Shown piece after piece: positions 7,725 to 15,848 of a DNA stretch of 64,000 nucleotides. The position numbers were made by a program, and so were the translations under genes. The stretch lies in the NCBI GenBank assembly GCA_013036995.1, contig JAAOXG010000024.1, forward strand, positions 1 to 64,000, in the 5' to 3' direction. The DNA is from Lacrimispora defluvii (lineage in GTDB: Bacteria > Bacillota > Clostridia > Lachnospirales > Lachnospiraceae). The notes beneath the pieces were generated by a model. It saw only the letters and a list, made by a program, of their open reading frames with translations, made no database searches and had not been told where the DNA came from. Every line of letters starts with the position of its first letter. The stretch's first letter is position 1.

Positions 7725-8663
7725 ATGATAAAATATATCTGCAAGCGTCTGATTTATCTGGTGCTGACATTATGGGTCATTGTAACGGCGACATTTTTTC
7801 TGATGAAAAAGCTTCCCGGCTCTCCTTTTGATGCGGAACGTTTTAATATGATGTCTGCGCAGCAGCAGCATGTTATTTTGGAACAGTATGGATTAAACGA
7901 GTCTTTGCCAAAGCAGTATGTAAAGTATATGGGAAATATTCTTCATGGGGATTTCGGAACTTCTTTTACCTATACGGGACAAAAGGTATCCACTGTAATA
8001 GGAGGAAGAATCGGTCCGTCGGCATTGATCGGAATTCAGGCGGTATTGATCGGTCTGGCTCTGGGACTTGTCCTGGGAATTATTGCGGCTTGGAAACACA
8101 ACAGCGGTATTGATTATTTTACCATGATTGTGGCTGTGCTGGGAGTTTCTGTTCCCAATTTTGTGGCGGCTGCTTTGCTTCAGTATTATGTGGCTTTAAA
8201 ATGGGGGATTCTTCCGGTTGGCTTTTGGACGGACTGGAGATGCTCTGTTCTTCCTTCTGTTGCCCTGTCCTTTTCTGCCACAGCTATGGTTGCCCGGTTT
8301 ATCAGGACGGAAATGTTAGAAGTATTGGAACAGGATTATATTGTTACGGCAAAGGCAAAGGGTCTGAGCCCTATGAAAGTACTGATGCGGCATGCTGTGA
8401 GAAACTCTATTATTCCTGTTGTGACCATTCTTGGTCCGATTGTTGTTAATCTTCTGACGGGATCTCTGGCAGTAGAAAATATTTATACCATTCCGGGGAT
8501 TGGCAGCTTGTTTGTGGACAGCATTAAGGCCAATGATTATTCTACGATTATGGGAATTACGATTTTTTACAGCGCTTTCTACATTTTTGTAGTATTGATC
8601 GTTGACATCGCTTACTCCCTGATTGATCCAAGAATACGCCTGGCAGCAGGAAAGGAGGCGTGA
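7725..8663 (+). CDS. Oligopeptide ABC transporter permease, OppB/DppB type
   Basis: An integral membrane permease of 312 residues with a hydrophobic first helix at about 8-28 and further helices typical of the OppB family. The cytoplasmic EAA loop, which docks on the ATPases, is visible as YIVTAKAKGLSPMKVLMRHA at about 203-222. It pairs with the next gene to form the channel. AAGGAGG precedes the ATG. The stop overlaps the translational start region of the downstream permease, suggesting coupled translation. Confidence 0.95.
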   Translation: MIKYICKRLIYLVLTLWVIVTATFFLMKKLPGSPFDAERFNMMSAQQQHVILEQYGLNESLPKQYVKYMGNILHGDFGTSFTYTGQKVSTVIGGRIGPSALIGIQAVLIGLALGLVLGIIAAWKHNSGIDYFTMIVAVLGVSVPNFVAAALLQYYVALKWGILPVGFWTDWRCSVLPSVALSFSATAMVARFIRTEMLEVLEQDYIVTAKAKGLSPMKVLMRHAVRNSIIPVVTILGPIVVNLLTGSLAVENIYTIPGIGSLFVDSIKANDYSTIMGITIFYSAFYIFVVLIVDIAYSLIDPRIRLAAGKEA

Positions 8664-8665
8664 GT

Positions 8666-9571
8666 ATGGATGAATTATTTGTTAGGGTTCATGTGGATGA
8701 ATCCGAAAAGGAACATATTGCTCACCCCAATCTGACCGCATTTCAGGAAGGGTGGCTTCGATTGAAGAAAAATAAAGCGGCGGTTGCCAGTTTGTTTACC
8801 TTAATAGCCATTGGGCTTTTGGCATTACTGGCGCCGGTGATATCCGCTTATTCTTATAAAGAAACGAATTATGATATTATTTACCAGATTCCTTCCGCTG
8901 CACATCTGTTTGGAACAGATCAGTTCGGACGGGATCTGTGGGTCAGAACCTGGATGGGAACCCGCATATCACTGCTGATTGCATTTGTGGCTGCATTTTT
9001 GGATCTGACGGTTGGAGTGGTTTATGGAGCGGTTTCTGCTCTTATCGGCGGGAAAGTGGATGCTGCTATGCAGCGTATCATTGAAATACTGGTGGGAATT
9101 CCTCATCTGATTATTGTGATTCTTTTGATGATGATTATGCCGGCTGGCATTTGGACCATTGTGGTGGCTCTTTCCATTACCGGTTGGGTGAATATGGCAC
9201 GTCTGGTCCGGGCGGAGATTTTAAAGCTGAAAAACCAGGAGTTTGTGCTGGCGGCCCGAGTTTTGGGGACAAGTACTTCCAGGATTATATGGAAACATCT
9301 GATACCCAATACGGTTGGGGTGATTGTTATTAATGCCATGTTCACCATTCCTTCTGCCATATTTACAGAGGCGTTTTTAAGCTTTATTGGTATTGGTATG
9401 CAGGAGCCAAAGGCTTCTCTTGGAGTTTTGATCAATAACGGATACCAGGTGCTTCGTAATTTTCCCCATGTACTGATTTTCCCTGCCATCGTTATTGTGC
9501 TTATTATGGTATGTTTTAGTATTCTTGGTGATGGTCTGCGGGATGCACTGGACCCCAGAATGAGAAAGTAG
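8666..9571 (+). CDS. Oligopeptide ABC transporter permease, OppC/DppC type
   Basis: The second membrane subunit, about 301 residues. It has the short cytoplasmic N-terminal segment typical of OppC, a first helix near residues 36-58, and the EAA loop (EFVLAARVLGTSTSRIIWKH) in the second half. I prefer the ATG giving MDELF, seven bases after AGGAGG, over a GTG two codons earlier that lies only one base after that site. The stop of the upstream permease is embedded between these, so translation is coupled. The substrate is set by the binding protein encoded three genes upstream. Confidence 0.93.
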   Translation: MDELFVRVHVDESEKEHIAHPNLTAFQEGWLRLKKNKAAVASLFTLIAIGLLALLAPVISAYSYKETNYDIIYQIPSAAHLFGTDQFGRDLWVRTWMGTRISLLIAFVAAFLDLTVGVVYGAVSALIGGKVDAAMQRIIEILVGIPHLIIVILLMMIMPAGIWTIVVALSITGWVNMARLVRAEILKLKNQEFVLAARVLGTSTSRIIWKHLIPNTVGVIVINAMFTIPSAIFTEAFLSFIGIGMQEPKASLGVLINNGYQVLRNFPHVLIFPAIVIVLIMVCFSILGDGLRDALDPRMRK

Positions 9572-9582
9572 GTGAATCGTCA

Positions 9583-10572
9583 GTGAGCAGATTATTAGAA
9601 GTGAATCAGTTACGGGTACAGATAGAGACACAGCACGGTACGGTTCAGGCAGTCCGGGGAGTCAGCTTTCATCTGGATGAACAGGAAACTCTTGCCATCG
9701 TAGGGGAATCAGGTTCTGGTAAATCTATTTCCGTAAAAAGTATTATGGGACTGCTTCCTAAAAACGGAAAGGTCGTTGAAGGAAGTATTCTCTTGGAGGG
9801 AAAGGATCTTGCGAAGTACAGTGAACGGCAGATGCAGTCAGTAAGAGGATCGGACATTTCCATGATATTTCAGGATCCAATGACCTCTTTAAATCCCACT
9901 ATGACTATAGGAAAACAGATCGTGGAGGTTTTAAAAGAGCATAGGAAGGATATGTCAAAGGCACAGATGAAAGACCGTGCTCTTGAACTCATCTCTCTGG
10001 TTGGTATTTCCAATCCGGAAGCCAGGTTTGATCAGTATCCTCATCAGCTTTCCGGAGGAATGAGACAAAGGGGTGTGATTGCAGTGGCTTTGGCTTGTGA
10101 TCCCAGGATTTTAATTGCCGATGAACCTACTACAGCCCTGGACGTGACGATTCAGGCTCAGATACTGGACCTGATGAGGGATTTGCAGAAAAAAATTAAA
10201 ACTTCCATTATTATTATCACTCACAACTTAGGTGTTGTGGCCAATATTGCAGACCGTGTGGCTGTTATGTATGGAGGACAGCTGGTGGAAACTGCTGATG
10301 TGAGAGATTTATTTTATGAAACCGCTCACCCGTACACGAAAGGCCTTCTGGCTTCTATACCAAAGGCTTCGGAAAAGGGAAGTGAGCTGACGGCAATTCC
10401 GGGAACACCTCCGGATTTGATGGAACCTCCAAAAGGCTGTCCATTTGCGGCCAGATGTTCGAAGACCATGGAGGTCTGCAGACAGTATCCTCCTGAGGAT
10501 ATGCTTTGCGGCGAAAACCATCATGTGCGCTGCTGGCTGCTTGATGAGAGGGCGAAGGCTCTCAGGGAATAG
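9583..10572 (+). CDS. Oligopeptide ABC transporter ATPase, OppD/DppD type
   Basis: A nucleotide-binding subunit of 329 residues. The Walker A motif GESGSGKS is at 41-48, signature LSGGMRQR at 156-163, and Walker B ILIADEP at about 176-182. The C-terminal Cys-rich segment (CPFAARCSKTMEVC) is the OppD/OppF-type extension, known in some members to bind an iron-sulfur cluster. Translation starts at GTG. It works as a heterodimer with the next ATPase to power peptide import. Confidence 0.95.
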   Translation: MSRLLEVNQLRVQIETQHGTVQAVRGVSFHLDEQETLAIVGESGSGKSISVKSIMGLLPKNGKVVEGSILLEGKDLAKYSERQMQSVRGSDISMIFQDPMTSLNPTMTIGKQIVEVLKEHRKDMSKAQMKDRALELISLVGISNPEARFDQYPHQLSGGMRQRGVIAVALACDPRILIADEPTTALDVTIQAQILDLMRDLQKKIKTSIIIITHNLGVVANIADRVAVMYGGQLVETADVRDLFYETAHPYTKGLLASIPKASEKGSELTAIPGTPPDLMEPPKGCPFAARCSKTMEVCRQYPPEDMLCGENHHVRCWLLDERAKALRE

Positions 10573-10584
10573 GAGGAAATCAGA

Positions 10585-11553
10585 ATGTCGGCGGATAAAA
10601 AACCTTTATTAGAAGTAAAGCATTTGAAAAAGTATTTTCATGTGGGAAAAAACCAGACCTTAAAAGCGGTGAGGGATATCAGCCTGGATATTTATAAAGG
10701 AGAGACACTGGGGCTGGTGGGCGAGAGCGGATGCGGAAAGTCTACTTTTGGACGGACGGTGATCCAGCTGTATGAGCCCACAGAAGGAACGGTGGTATAT
10801 GATGGGCAGGTAATTAATAACAGCCTGTCACAGGCGGATCGTCATACATTTACAAGGAAAATGCAGATGATTTTTCAGGATCCTTATGCTTCCTTAAATC
10901 CACGTATGAAGGTTATGGATATTATTGCAGAGGGAATGGACGCTCACGGAATCTTTAAGGGACAGGAACGGAAAAAGAAGGTGATTGAGCTTTTAGAAAC
11001 AGTAGGGCTTTCTGAAGAGCATGCAAACCGTTTCCCTCACGAATTTTCTGGCGGGCAGAGGCAGAGAGTGGGGATCGCCAGGGCCTTGGCGGTTGATCCG
11101 GAGTTTATAATCTGTGATGAACCCATATCCGCTCTTGATGTTTCCATTCAGGCTCAGGTAATTAATCTGCTGAAAGAGCTCCAAAAGAAGAGGAATCTTA
11201 CATACCTCTTTATTGCCCACGATCTTTCCATGGTGAAACACATCAGTGACCGGATTGGCGTTATGTATCTGGGAAGTATGGTGGAACTGGCGGACAGTGA
11301 GACTTTGTTTGATGATCCGGTGCATCCTTATACACAGGCATTGCTTTCTGCAATTCCAATCCCTGACCCGGATGTGGAGAAGAACCGGAACAGAATTATG
11401 CTGGAAGGTAGTCTTCCTGATCCCATCCGTTTGACAAAAGGATGTCTCTTTGCCGGACGATGCCCTTATGCGGAAGAACTCTGCAGCAAAAATACACCGG
11501 AGATGAAAGAAGTAAGACCGGGACATTTTGCAGCCTGTCACAGAGTGAAATAA
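10585..11553 (+). CDS. Oligopeptide ABC transporter ATPase, OppF/DppF type
   Basis: The second ATPase subunit, 322 residues. Walker A GESGCGKS is at 46-53, the signature FSGGQRQR and Walker B FIICDEP follow, and the C-terminus again has the oligopeptide-type Cys segment (CLFAGRCPYAEELC). AGGAGG lies before the ATG. With the upstream OppD partner it completes a five-gene peptide importer. The operon appears to run on into cutC, deoR-like and transglutaminase-like genes, because no terminator is visible in the short gap that follows. Confidence 0.95.
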   Translation: MSADKKPLLEVKHLKKYFHVGKNQTLKAVRDISLDIYKGETLGLVGESGCGKSTFGRTVIQLYEPTEGTVVYDGQVINNSLSQADRHTFTRKMQMIFQDPYASLNPRMKVMDIIAEGMDAHGIFKGQERKKKVIELLETVGLSEEHANRFPHEFSGGQRQRVGIARALAVDPEFIICDEPISALDVSIQAQVINLLKELQKKRNLTYLFIAHDLSMVKHISDRIGVMYLGSMVELADSETLFDDPVHPYTQALLSAIPIPDPDVEKNRNRIMLEGSLPDPIRLTKGCLFAGRCPYAEELCSKNTPEMKEVRPGHFAACHRVK

Positions 11554-11588
11554 CAGGCTGGCAATGAAAAATAGATTGTTAGGAGAAA

Positions 11589-12359
11589 ATGATGAAAGAC
11601 TATATCTTGGAGGTCTGTGTGGATTCTGTGGAGTCTGCAATAGCGGCAGTACGGGGAGGAGCCCAAAGGCTGGAGCTGTGTGCAAATCTGGTGATTGGAG
11701 GAACTACTCCTGGAGTAAGCCAGTTTAAGCAAATACGCAAAGCCTGTGATATTCCCATAAATGTACTGGTAAGGCCCCGGTATGGCGACTTTTTGTATAC
11801 AGATTATGAGTTCCAGATGATTGCTGAGGATGCCCGGATGTTCCGGGAGCTTGGTGCAGATGGTATCGTGGCAGGCTTTTTAAAACCCGATGGAAATCTT
11901 GATGTGGAACGGTTGAAGGTGCTGAAAGAAAAGGTGGGGAACGGCAGTATGACTCTTCACCGTGCTTTTGATGTATGCCGTGATCCATATAAAAGCCTTG
12001 AGGAAGCCATAGAAGCGGGAGCAGATACCATACTGACCTCAGGGCAGCAGAACACCTGCTTTGAGGGAAGAAAGCTTCTGGGGGAACTGATCCATAAGGC
12101 GGAAGGCAGAATTGATATTATGGCTGGCAGCGGGGTAAATGTGAGTACAATGGCCTGTCTTATGGATGAGATAGGCGCCAGGATTTTTCATATGTCAGGC
12201 AAGGAGATCGTGGACAGCGGAATGATTTACCGGAAAGAGAATGTAAGCATGGGAATTCCGGGAATTGGAGAATACGATATATTCCGCACGCGTGAGGAAG
12301 AGATACGCCAGGCGAAAAAATTAATGGAGGAAAAAGCATGTTTACGGAAGAACGTTTAG
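11589..12359 (+). CDS. cutC: CutC-family protein
   Basis: A TIM-barrel CutC-family protein of 256 residues with recognisable blocks LEVCVDSVESA, GAQRLELCANL, GGTTPG, VLVRPRYGDF, LTSGQ and IMAGSGVN. CutC was first described in copper tolerance, but its biochemical role is unsettled and it is often found beside sugar or peptide metabolism genes. Nothing in this operon points to copper. It overlaps the start of the following regulator by 22 bases, so the two are translationally coupled. A second ATG directly follows the first, and either could be used. Confidence 0.93.
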   Translation: MMKDYILEVCVDSVESAIAAVRGGAQRLELCANLVIGGTTPGVSQFKQIRKACDIPINVLVRPRYGDFLYTDYEFQMIAEDARMFRELGADGIVAGFLKPDGNLDVERLKVLKEKVGNGSMTLHRAFDVCRDPYKSLEEAIEAGADTILTSGQQNTCFEGRKLLGELIHKAEGRIDIMAGSGVNVSTMACLMDEIGARIFHMSGKEIVDSGMIYRKENVSMGIPGIGEYDIFRTREEEIRQAKKLMEEKACLRKNV

Positions 12360-13099
12360 ACCGGATATTACAGATTCTTCAGGCTGAGGGCATGGTGAAG
12401 GTAAAGGATTTAAGCGCCCTTTTTCAGGTGACAGAGGATTGTATACGAAAGGATTTAAAAAGCCTGGAAAATGCCGGAAAGCTGAAACGAACCTATGGGG
12501 GAGCTTTATTGTCCCAGGATTATCCATTAAAGCGGGATGTAATTGACCGGAGGGATACGAATATTGAGAAAAAAATGTTAATTGCTCAAAAGGCGTTCGA
12601 TCTCATAAGCGGGAATGAAACCATTTTTCTGGATATTTCCACTACAAATATAATGGTTGCGGATCTGCTTGCCAAGTCCCATAAACGGGTGACTGTAGTG
12701 ACAAATATGATTGACATAATGCAGACACTGGCAGTGAATCCCAGTATCGTTGCTATCGGAACCGGAGGGATTATGTACCATACGGTAAATGGATTTATGG
12801 GAGCGGCTGCCATTGAAATCATTAAGCAGTATAGTTTCGACCGGGCATTTATCGGGACCTGCGGCCTGGATCTTACGGATAATTCCATTACTACTCTGGG
12901 GGTAGAGGATGGGCTGACAAAGAGAGCTGCCATTGCCAGCAGCAGGCATAAGTATCTGGTAATGGAAAAGGATAAATTTTATTTTAATGATTCTTATAAA
13001 TTTGCTCACTTTGATGACATCGATGGGATTATTACTGATTCAAGTCCAGATGAAGCTACGTGCAAAAAGCTTTATTCAGCCGGGGTCACCATCCTTTAA
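12338..13099 (+). CDS. DeoR-family transcriptional regulator
   Basis: A DeoR/GlpR-type regulator of 253 residues. The N-terminal winged helix (VKVKDLSALFQVTEDCIRKDLKSLE, about 20-44, then GKLKRTYGGALL) is the family hallmark, followed by a sugar-isomerase-like sensor domain (IFLDISTTN, VTVVTNM, GTGG, GTCGLD). Such proteins usually repress sugar catabolic genes and are released by a sugar phosphate. Its position inside a peptide transporter operon is unusual; the effector is unknown. GGAGG precedes the ATG inside the cutC coding end. Confidence 0.93.
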   Translation: MFTEERLDRILQILQAEGMVKVKDLSALFQVTEDCIRKDLKSLENAGKLKRTYGGALLSQDYPLKRDVIDRRDTNIEKKMLIAQKAFDLISGNETIFLDISTTNIMVADLLAKSHKRVTVVTNMIDIMQTLAVNPSIVAIGTGGIMYHTVNGFMGAAAIEIIKQYSFDRAFIGTCGLDLTDNSITTLGVEDGLTKRAAIASSRHKYLVMEKDKFYFNDSYKFAHFDDIDGIITDSSPDEATCKKLYSAGVTIL

Positions 13100-13160
13100 T
13101 CGTTTGATGAAGGCTTTATGGAAAAATAAAATGAGATGATTACGCGGAGGAAAATTTGTA

Positions 13161-15725
13161 ATGTTTACAGAACATTTGCAGAGGTATGCCCAGGAAAAAT
13201 ATGAACTCAGGCTTCCCTATTTAAAAGATTTAAAAGGGGAAGTTGAGAAAGCCATGGAAGGCTGTAGTTTTGAAGAACAGGTGCTCATGAAATTTTTGTA
13301 TGGTACGATGCCGCTTCGGGATGCCGGAGAATATAATTTTAACGTGTTCCTGGGCTTTGTAAGGCATTCTCTTATGGTTTATGAGAAGATGGAATGGTGC
13401 CGCGAGATTCCGGAAGATATCTTTCTACATCACATTTTGTATTATCGGGTCAATACGGAAAACATTGAAGACTGCCGTCAGTTTTTTTATGATAAGCTAA
13501 TTGACCGCGTCAAAGGACTTTCTGTAAAAGATGCAGTGCTGGAAATCAATTACTGGTGTGCGGAAAACGGAACTTACGAGTCGTCCGATAACAGGACTAT
13601 TTCTCCGGTAACTGTTTATAAATCTGGAAAAGGCAGATGCGGGGAAGAATCCACCTTTGCGGTTACGGCTTTCCGGAGTGTGGGAATACCGGCGAGACAG
13701 GTATATACACCCAGATGGGCTCATTGTGATGATAATCATGCATGGGTTGAGGTGTTCGTGGATGGAAAATGGCATTTTCTGGGGGCGTGTGAGCCGGAGG
13801 AAGTATTGGATAAGGGCTGGTTTACCAATGCATCTTCCAGGGCATTGCTGGTGCACACCAGAACCTTTTCTGATTATTCTGGTGATTCAGTGAAGGAGTG
13901 TCTGGGACAGGAGGATTTGCTGGTTTATTATAATGAAACAGCCACCTATGCCCGGACCAGGCTTTATGAAATACAGGTCCTTGATGAAGAGAGCAATCCT
14001 GTAGAAAACGCTTTGGTTTCTATTGAAATACTTAATATGGCGGAATATTGCAGCGTGGCTTCCCTGCTGACGGACAACCAGGGTAAGGTGACAATTACCA
14101 TTGGTCTGGGAGATGTTCATGTACGGGCGGGCAAAGGAGAGCTTAGCTGTGATGCGTGGATTTCACCAGAAGAGGAAGATCATGCAGTGCTGTATCTTAG
14201 GGATGAGAACAGCAACCCCTCCCTGGAAGTCTGGGTTGATACAGATGTCAGAGCGCCCAGGGACTATCCTATGCATACGTTTAAACTTACCAGAGAGCAA
14301 AAAGAAAGAAACAGAGACAGGATTAACAAGGCTAATCAGGTGAGGGAGGAAAGGATTGCAGGGTATTTTAGAGAAGACAGCTTTGCAAGTCCGGAGCAGA
14401 ATCGTATTTTACGGTTATCGGCTGGTAATTTTGATGAAATTTACAGGTTTATGAATCGGGATAATAACCCGGATCGGGAAATTATGCTGGAGAGTCTGAC
14501 TATTAAGGACTATAAGGATGCCAGTGCGGACATCCTGGAAAGTCATTTAATTGGAGCGGCTCCGTACCGTAAGACCTGGGAGGATAACAATAAACTGGAT
14601 GTTTATGCAAAGTATATACTCTGTCCCAGAATATTGTTGGAAGAGATGACCGACTACCGGGGATTTATAGATGGATTCTTCAGTGAGAGTCAAAAGGTAG
14701 AATTCCGAAGCAATCCTAGGGCTGTTTGGAGGTACGTGAAGCAAAATATAGGGTTTGAATCCAATCTTGATTACAAGACTATAACTTCTACACCGGTTGG
14801 AAGCCTTAAGCTTTTGCAGGGTAACCCTCTTAGCCAGAAAATATTATTTGCAGCCATCTGCCGTACTTTGGGAATTCCCGCAAGGATTAACCCTGTGAAT
14901 CTGGAAGCTGAGATATATGAAAATGATGGTTTCGTATCTGTGATTGGAGAGGAAGAAGGAGAAAAGCCCCAGACTGGAGAAAATGGGAAACTGTTATTAC
15001 ACTCAGATCTGGACATTGTACCGGTTTATTATCAGACCTGGACCATTGGCATGAAAAAAGATGGGCAGTTTGTAACTTTGGATTATACTGGATTAAAATT
15101 TCATGAAGGCTTATTGAGTCTTGATTTATCACCTGGAGAATACCGCCTTATTACTTCCGTCCGTCTTCCAAGCGGAAACCAAAATTCCAGTGAATATTTA
15201 TTTGAGCTGAAAACTAAAGAAGTAAAGGCGGTCACCATGCGCCTGCGTACTGGAAGTATGGAGGATATGCTGGTTGACTATGTAATAAATGATTTTGAAG
15301 TGAACATGAAAGATTACATGAGCGAACATACGGTTTTTGCATCGGAACTTATGGCTGAGAAGGCCAATATACTGGCTGTCTTATCAGAGGGACAGGAACC
15401 CACTGAGCACGTTCTTAATGAAATGCTGGAGCAAAAGGATTCCCTAAATGCTCTGGATGCACAGATTATTTTTCTGCTGCAAGGCGAAGCTTCTTTAAAA
15501 AATTTAACAGTGCAAAAGGTTCTCAAGGCAATTCCCGGAATCAAGGTGGGTACCTTTAACTTTGATGAGGGGGTAGAACCGTTGGCTCGTAAAATGTATG
15601 TGGACCCTGAAAAGCTTCCGCTTTTAATTGTTACGAACCCGGGGTTGAATGCAATTTACGCATGCAGTGGTTACAATGTGGGAAGTGTGGCGCTGATGGA
15701 GAAGCTTCTGTGCTTAAGTAAGTAA
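13161..15725 (+). CDS. Large transglutaminase-like (papain-fold) protein
   Basis: A protein of 854 residues with no signal peptide or membrane helix, so probably cytoplasmic. A transglutaminase-like domain covers about 110-240: Cys160 in GRCGEES, His193 in DNHAWVEV, but the third position reads GACEPEE (Glu near 211 instead of the usual Asp). A beta-sandwich-like stretch follows (about 270-350), and a second transglutaminase-like segment at about 510-590 (RAVWRYVKQNIG, FAAICRTLGIPARINPV) lacks an obvious catalytic Cys. Beside a peptide importer, it might process imported peptides or peptide conjugates; this is inference. The gene ends the operon at a strong terminator. Confidence 0.88.
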   Translation: MFTEHLQRYAQEKYELRLPYLKDLKGEVEKAMEGCSFEEQVLMKFLYGTMPLRDAGEYNFNVFLGFVRHSLMVYEKMEWCREIPEDIFLHHILYYRVNTENIEDCRQFFYDKLIDRVKGLSVKDAVLEINYWCAENGTYESSDNRTISPVTVYKSGKGRCGEESTFAVTAFRSVGIPARQVYTPRWAHCDDNHAWVEVFVDGKWHFLGACEPEEVLDKGWFTNASSRALLVHTRTFSDYSGDSVKECLGQEDLLVYYNETATYARTRLYEIQVLDEESNPVENALVSIEILNMAEYCSVASLLTDNQGKVTITIGLGDVHVRAGKGELSCDAWISPEEEDHAVLYLRDENSNPSLEVWVDTDVRAPRDYPMHTFKLTREQKERNRDRINKANQVREERIAGYFREDSFASPEQNRILRLSAGNFDEIYRFMNRDNNPDREIMLESLTIKDYKDASADILESHLIGAAPYRKTWEDNNKLDVYAKYILCPRILLEEMTDYRGFIDGFFSESQKVEFRSNPRAVWRYVKQNIGFESNLDYKTITSTPVGSLKLLQGNPLSQKILFAAICRTLGIPARINPVNLEAEIYENDGFVSVIGEEEGEKPQTGENGKLLLHSDLDIVPVYYQTWTIGMKKDGQFVTLDYTGLKFHEGLLSLDLSPGEYRLITSVRLPSGNQNSSEYLFELKTKEVKAVTMRLRTGSMEDMLVDYVINDFEVNMKDYMSEHTVFASELMAEKANILAVLSEGQEPTEHVLNEMLEQKDSLNALDAQIIFLLQGEASLKNLTVQKVLKAIPGIKVGTFNFDEGVEPLARKMYVDPEKLPLLIVTNPGLNAIYACSGYNVGSVALMEKLLCLSK

Positions 15726-15742
15726 ATACCTGTTTGTAGATA

Positions 15743-15773
15743 AAAGGGCCATCCTGAAGGATGGCTCTTTTTC
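15743..15773 (+). terminator. Terminator of the peptide transporter operon
   Basis: An inverted repeat of about 10 bp (AGGGCCATCCT / GGATGGCTCT, one G-T pair) has a three-base loop and is followed by TTTTT. Confidence 0.88.
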
Positions 15774-15795
15774 ATGGGAGATAATTGGGCATTGC

Positions 15796-15835
15796 AAGGC
15801 GCTGCGTTGTCAAAATGACAGGCAGCGCCTTTTTA
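15796..15835 (+). terminator. Second tandem terminator
   Basis: AAGGCGCTGC at 15796-15805 pairs perfectly with GCAGCGCCTT at 15822-15831, with extra pairing inside (TGTCA/TGACA), then a T tract. The T-tract is on the plus strand, so it backs up the preceding terminator. It may also slow kup transcripts coming the other way. Confidence 0.75.
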
Positions 15836-15848
15836 GCTGTTTTGCTTT

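Noticed and set aside
10993-11685. A 230-residue open frame on the minus strand antisense to the OppF-type and cutC genes
   Set aside because: It is a shadow of well-supported plus-strand genes; its translation is rich in Cys, His and Pro with no family resemblance and no ribosome site.
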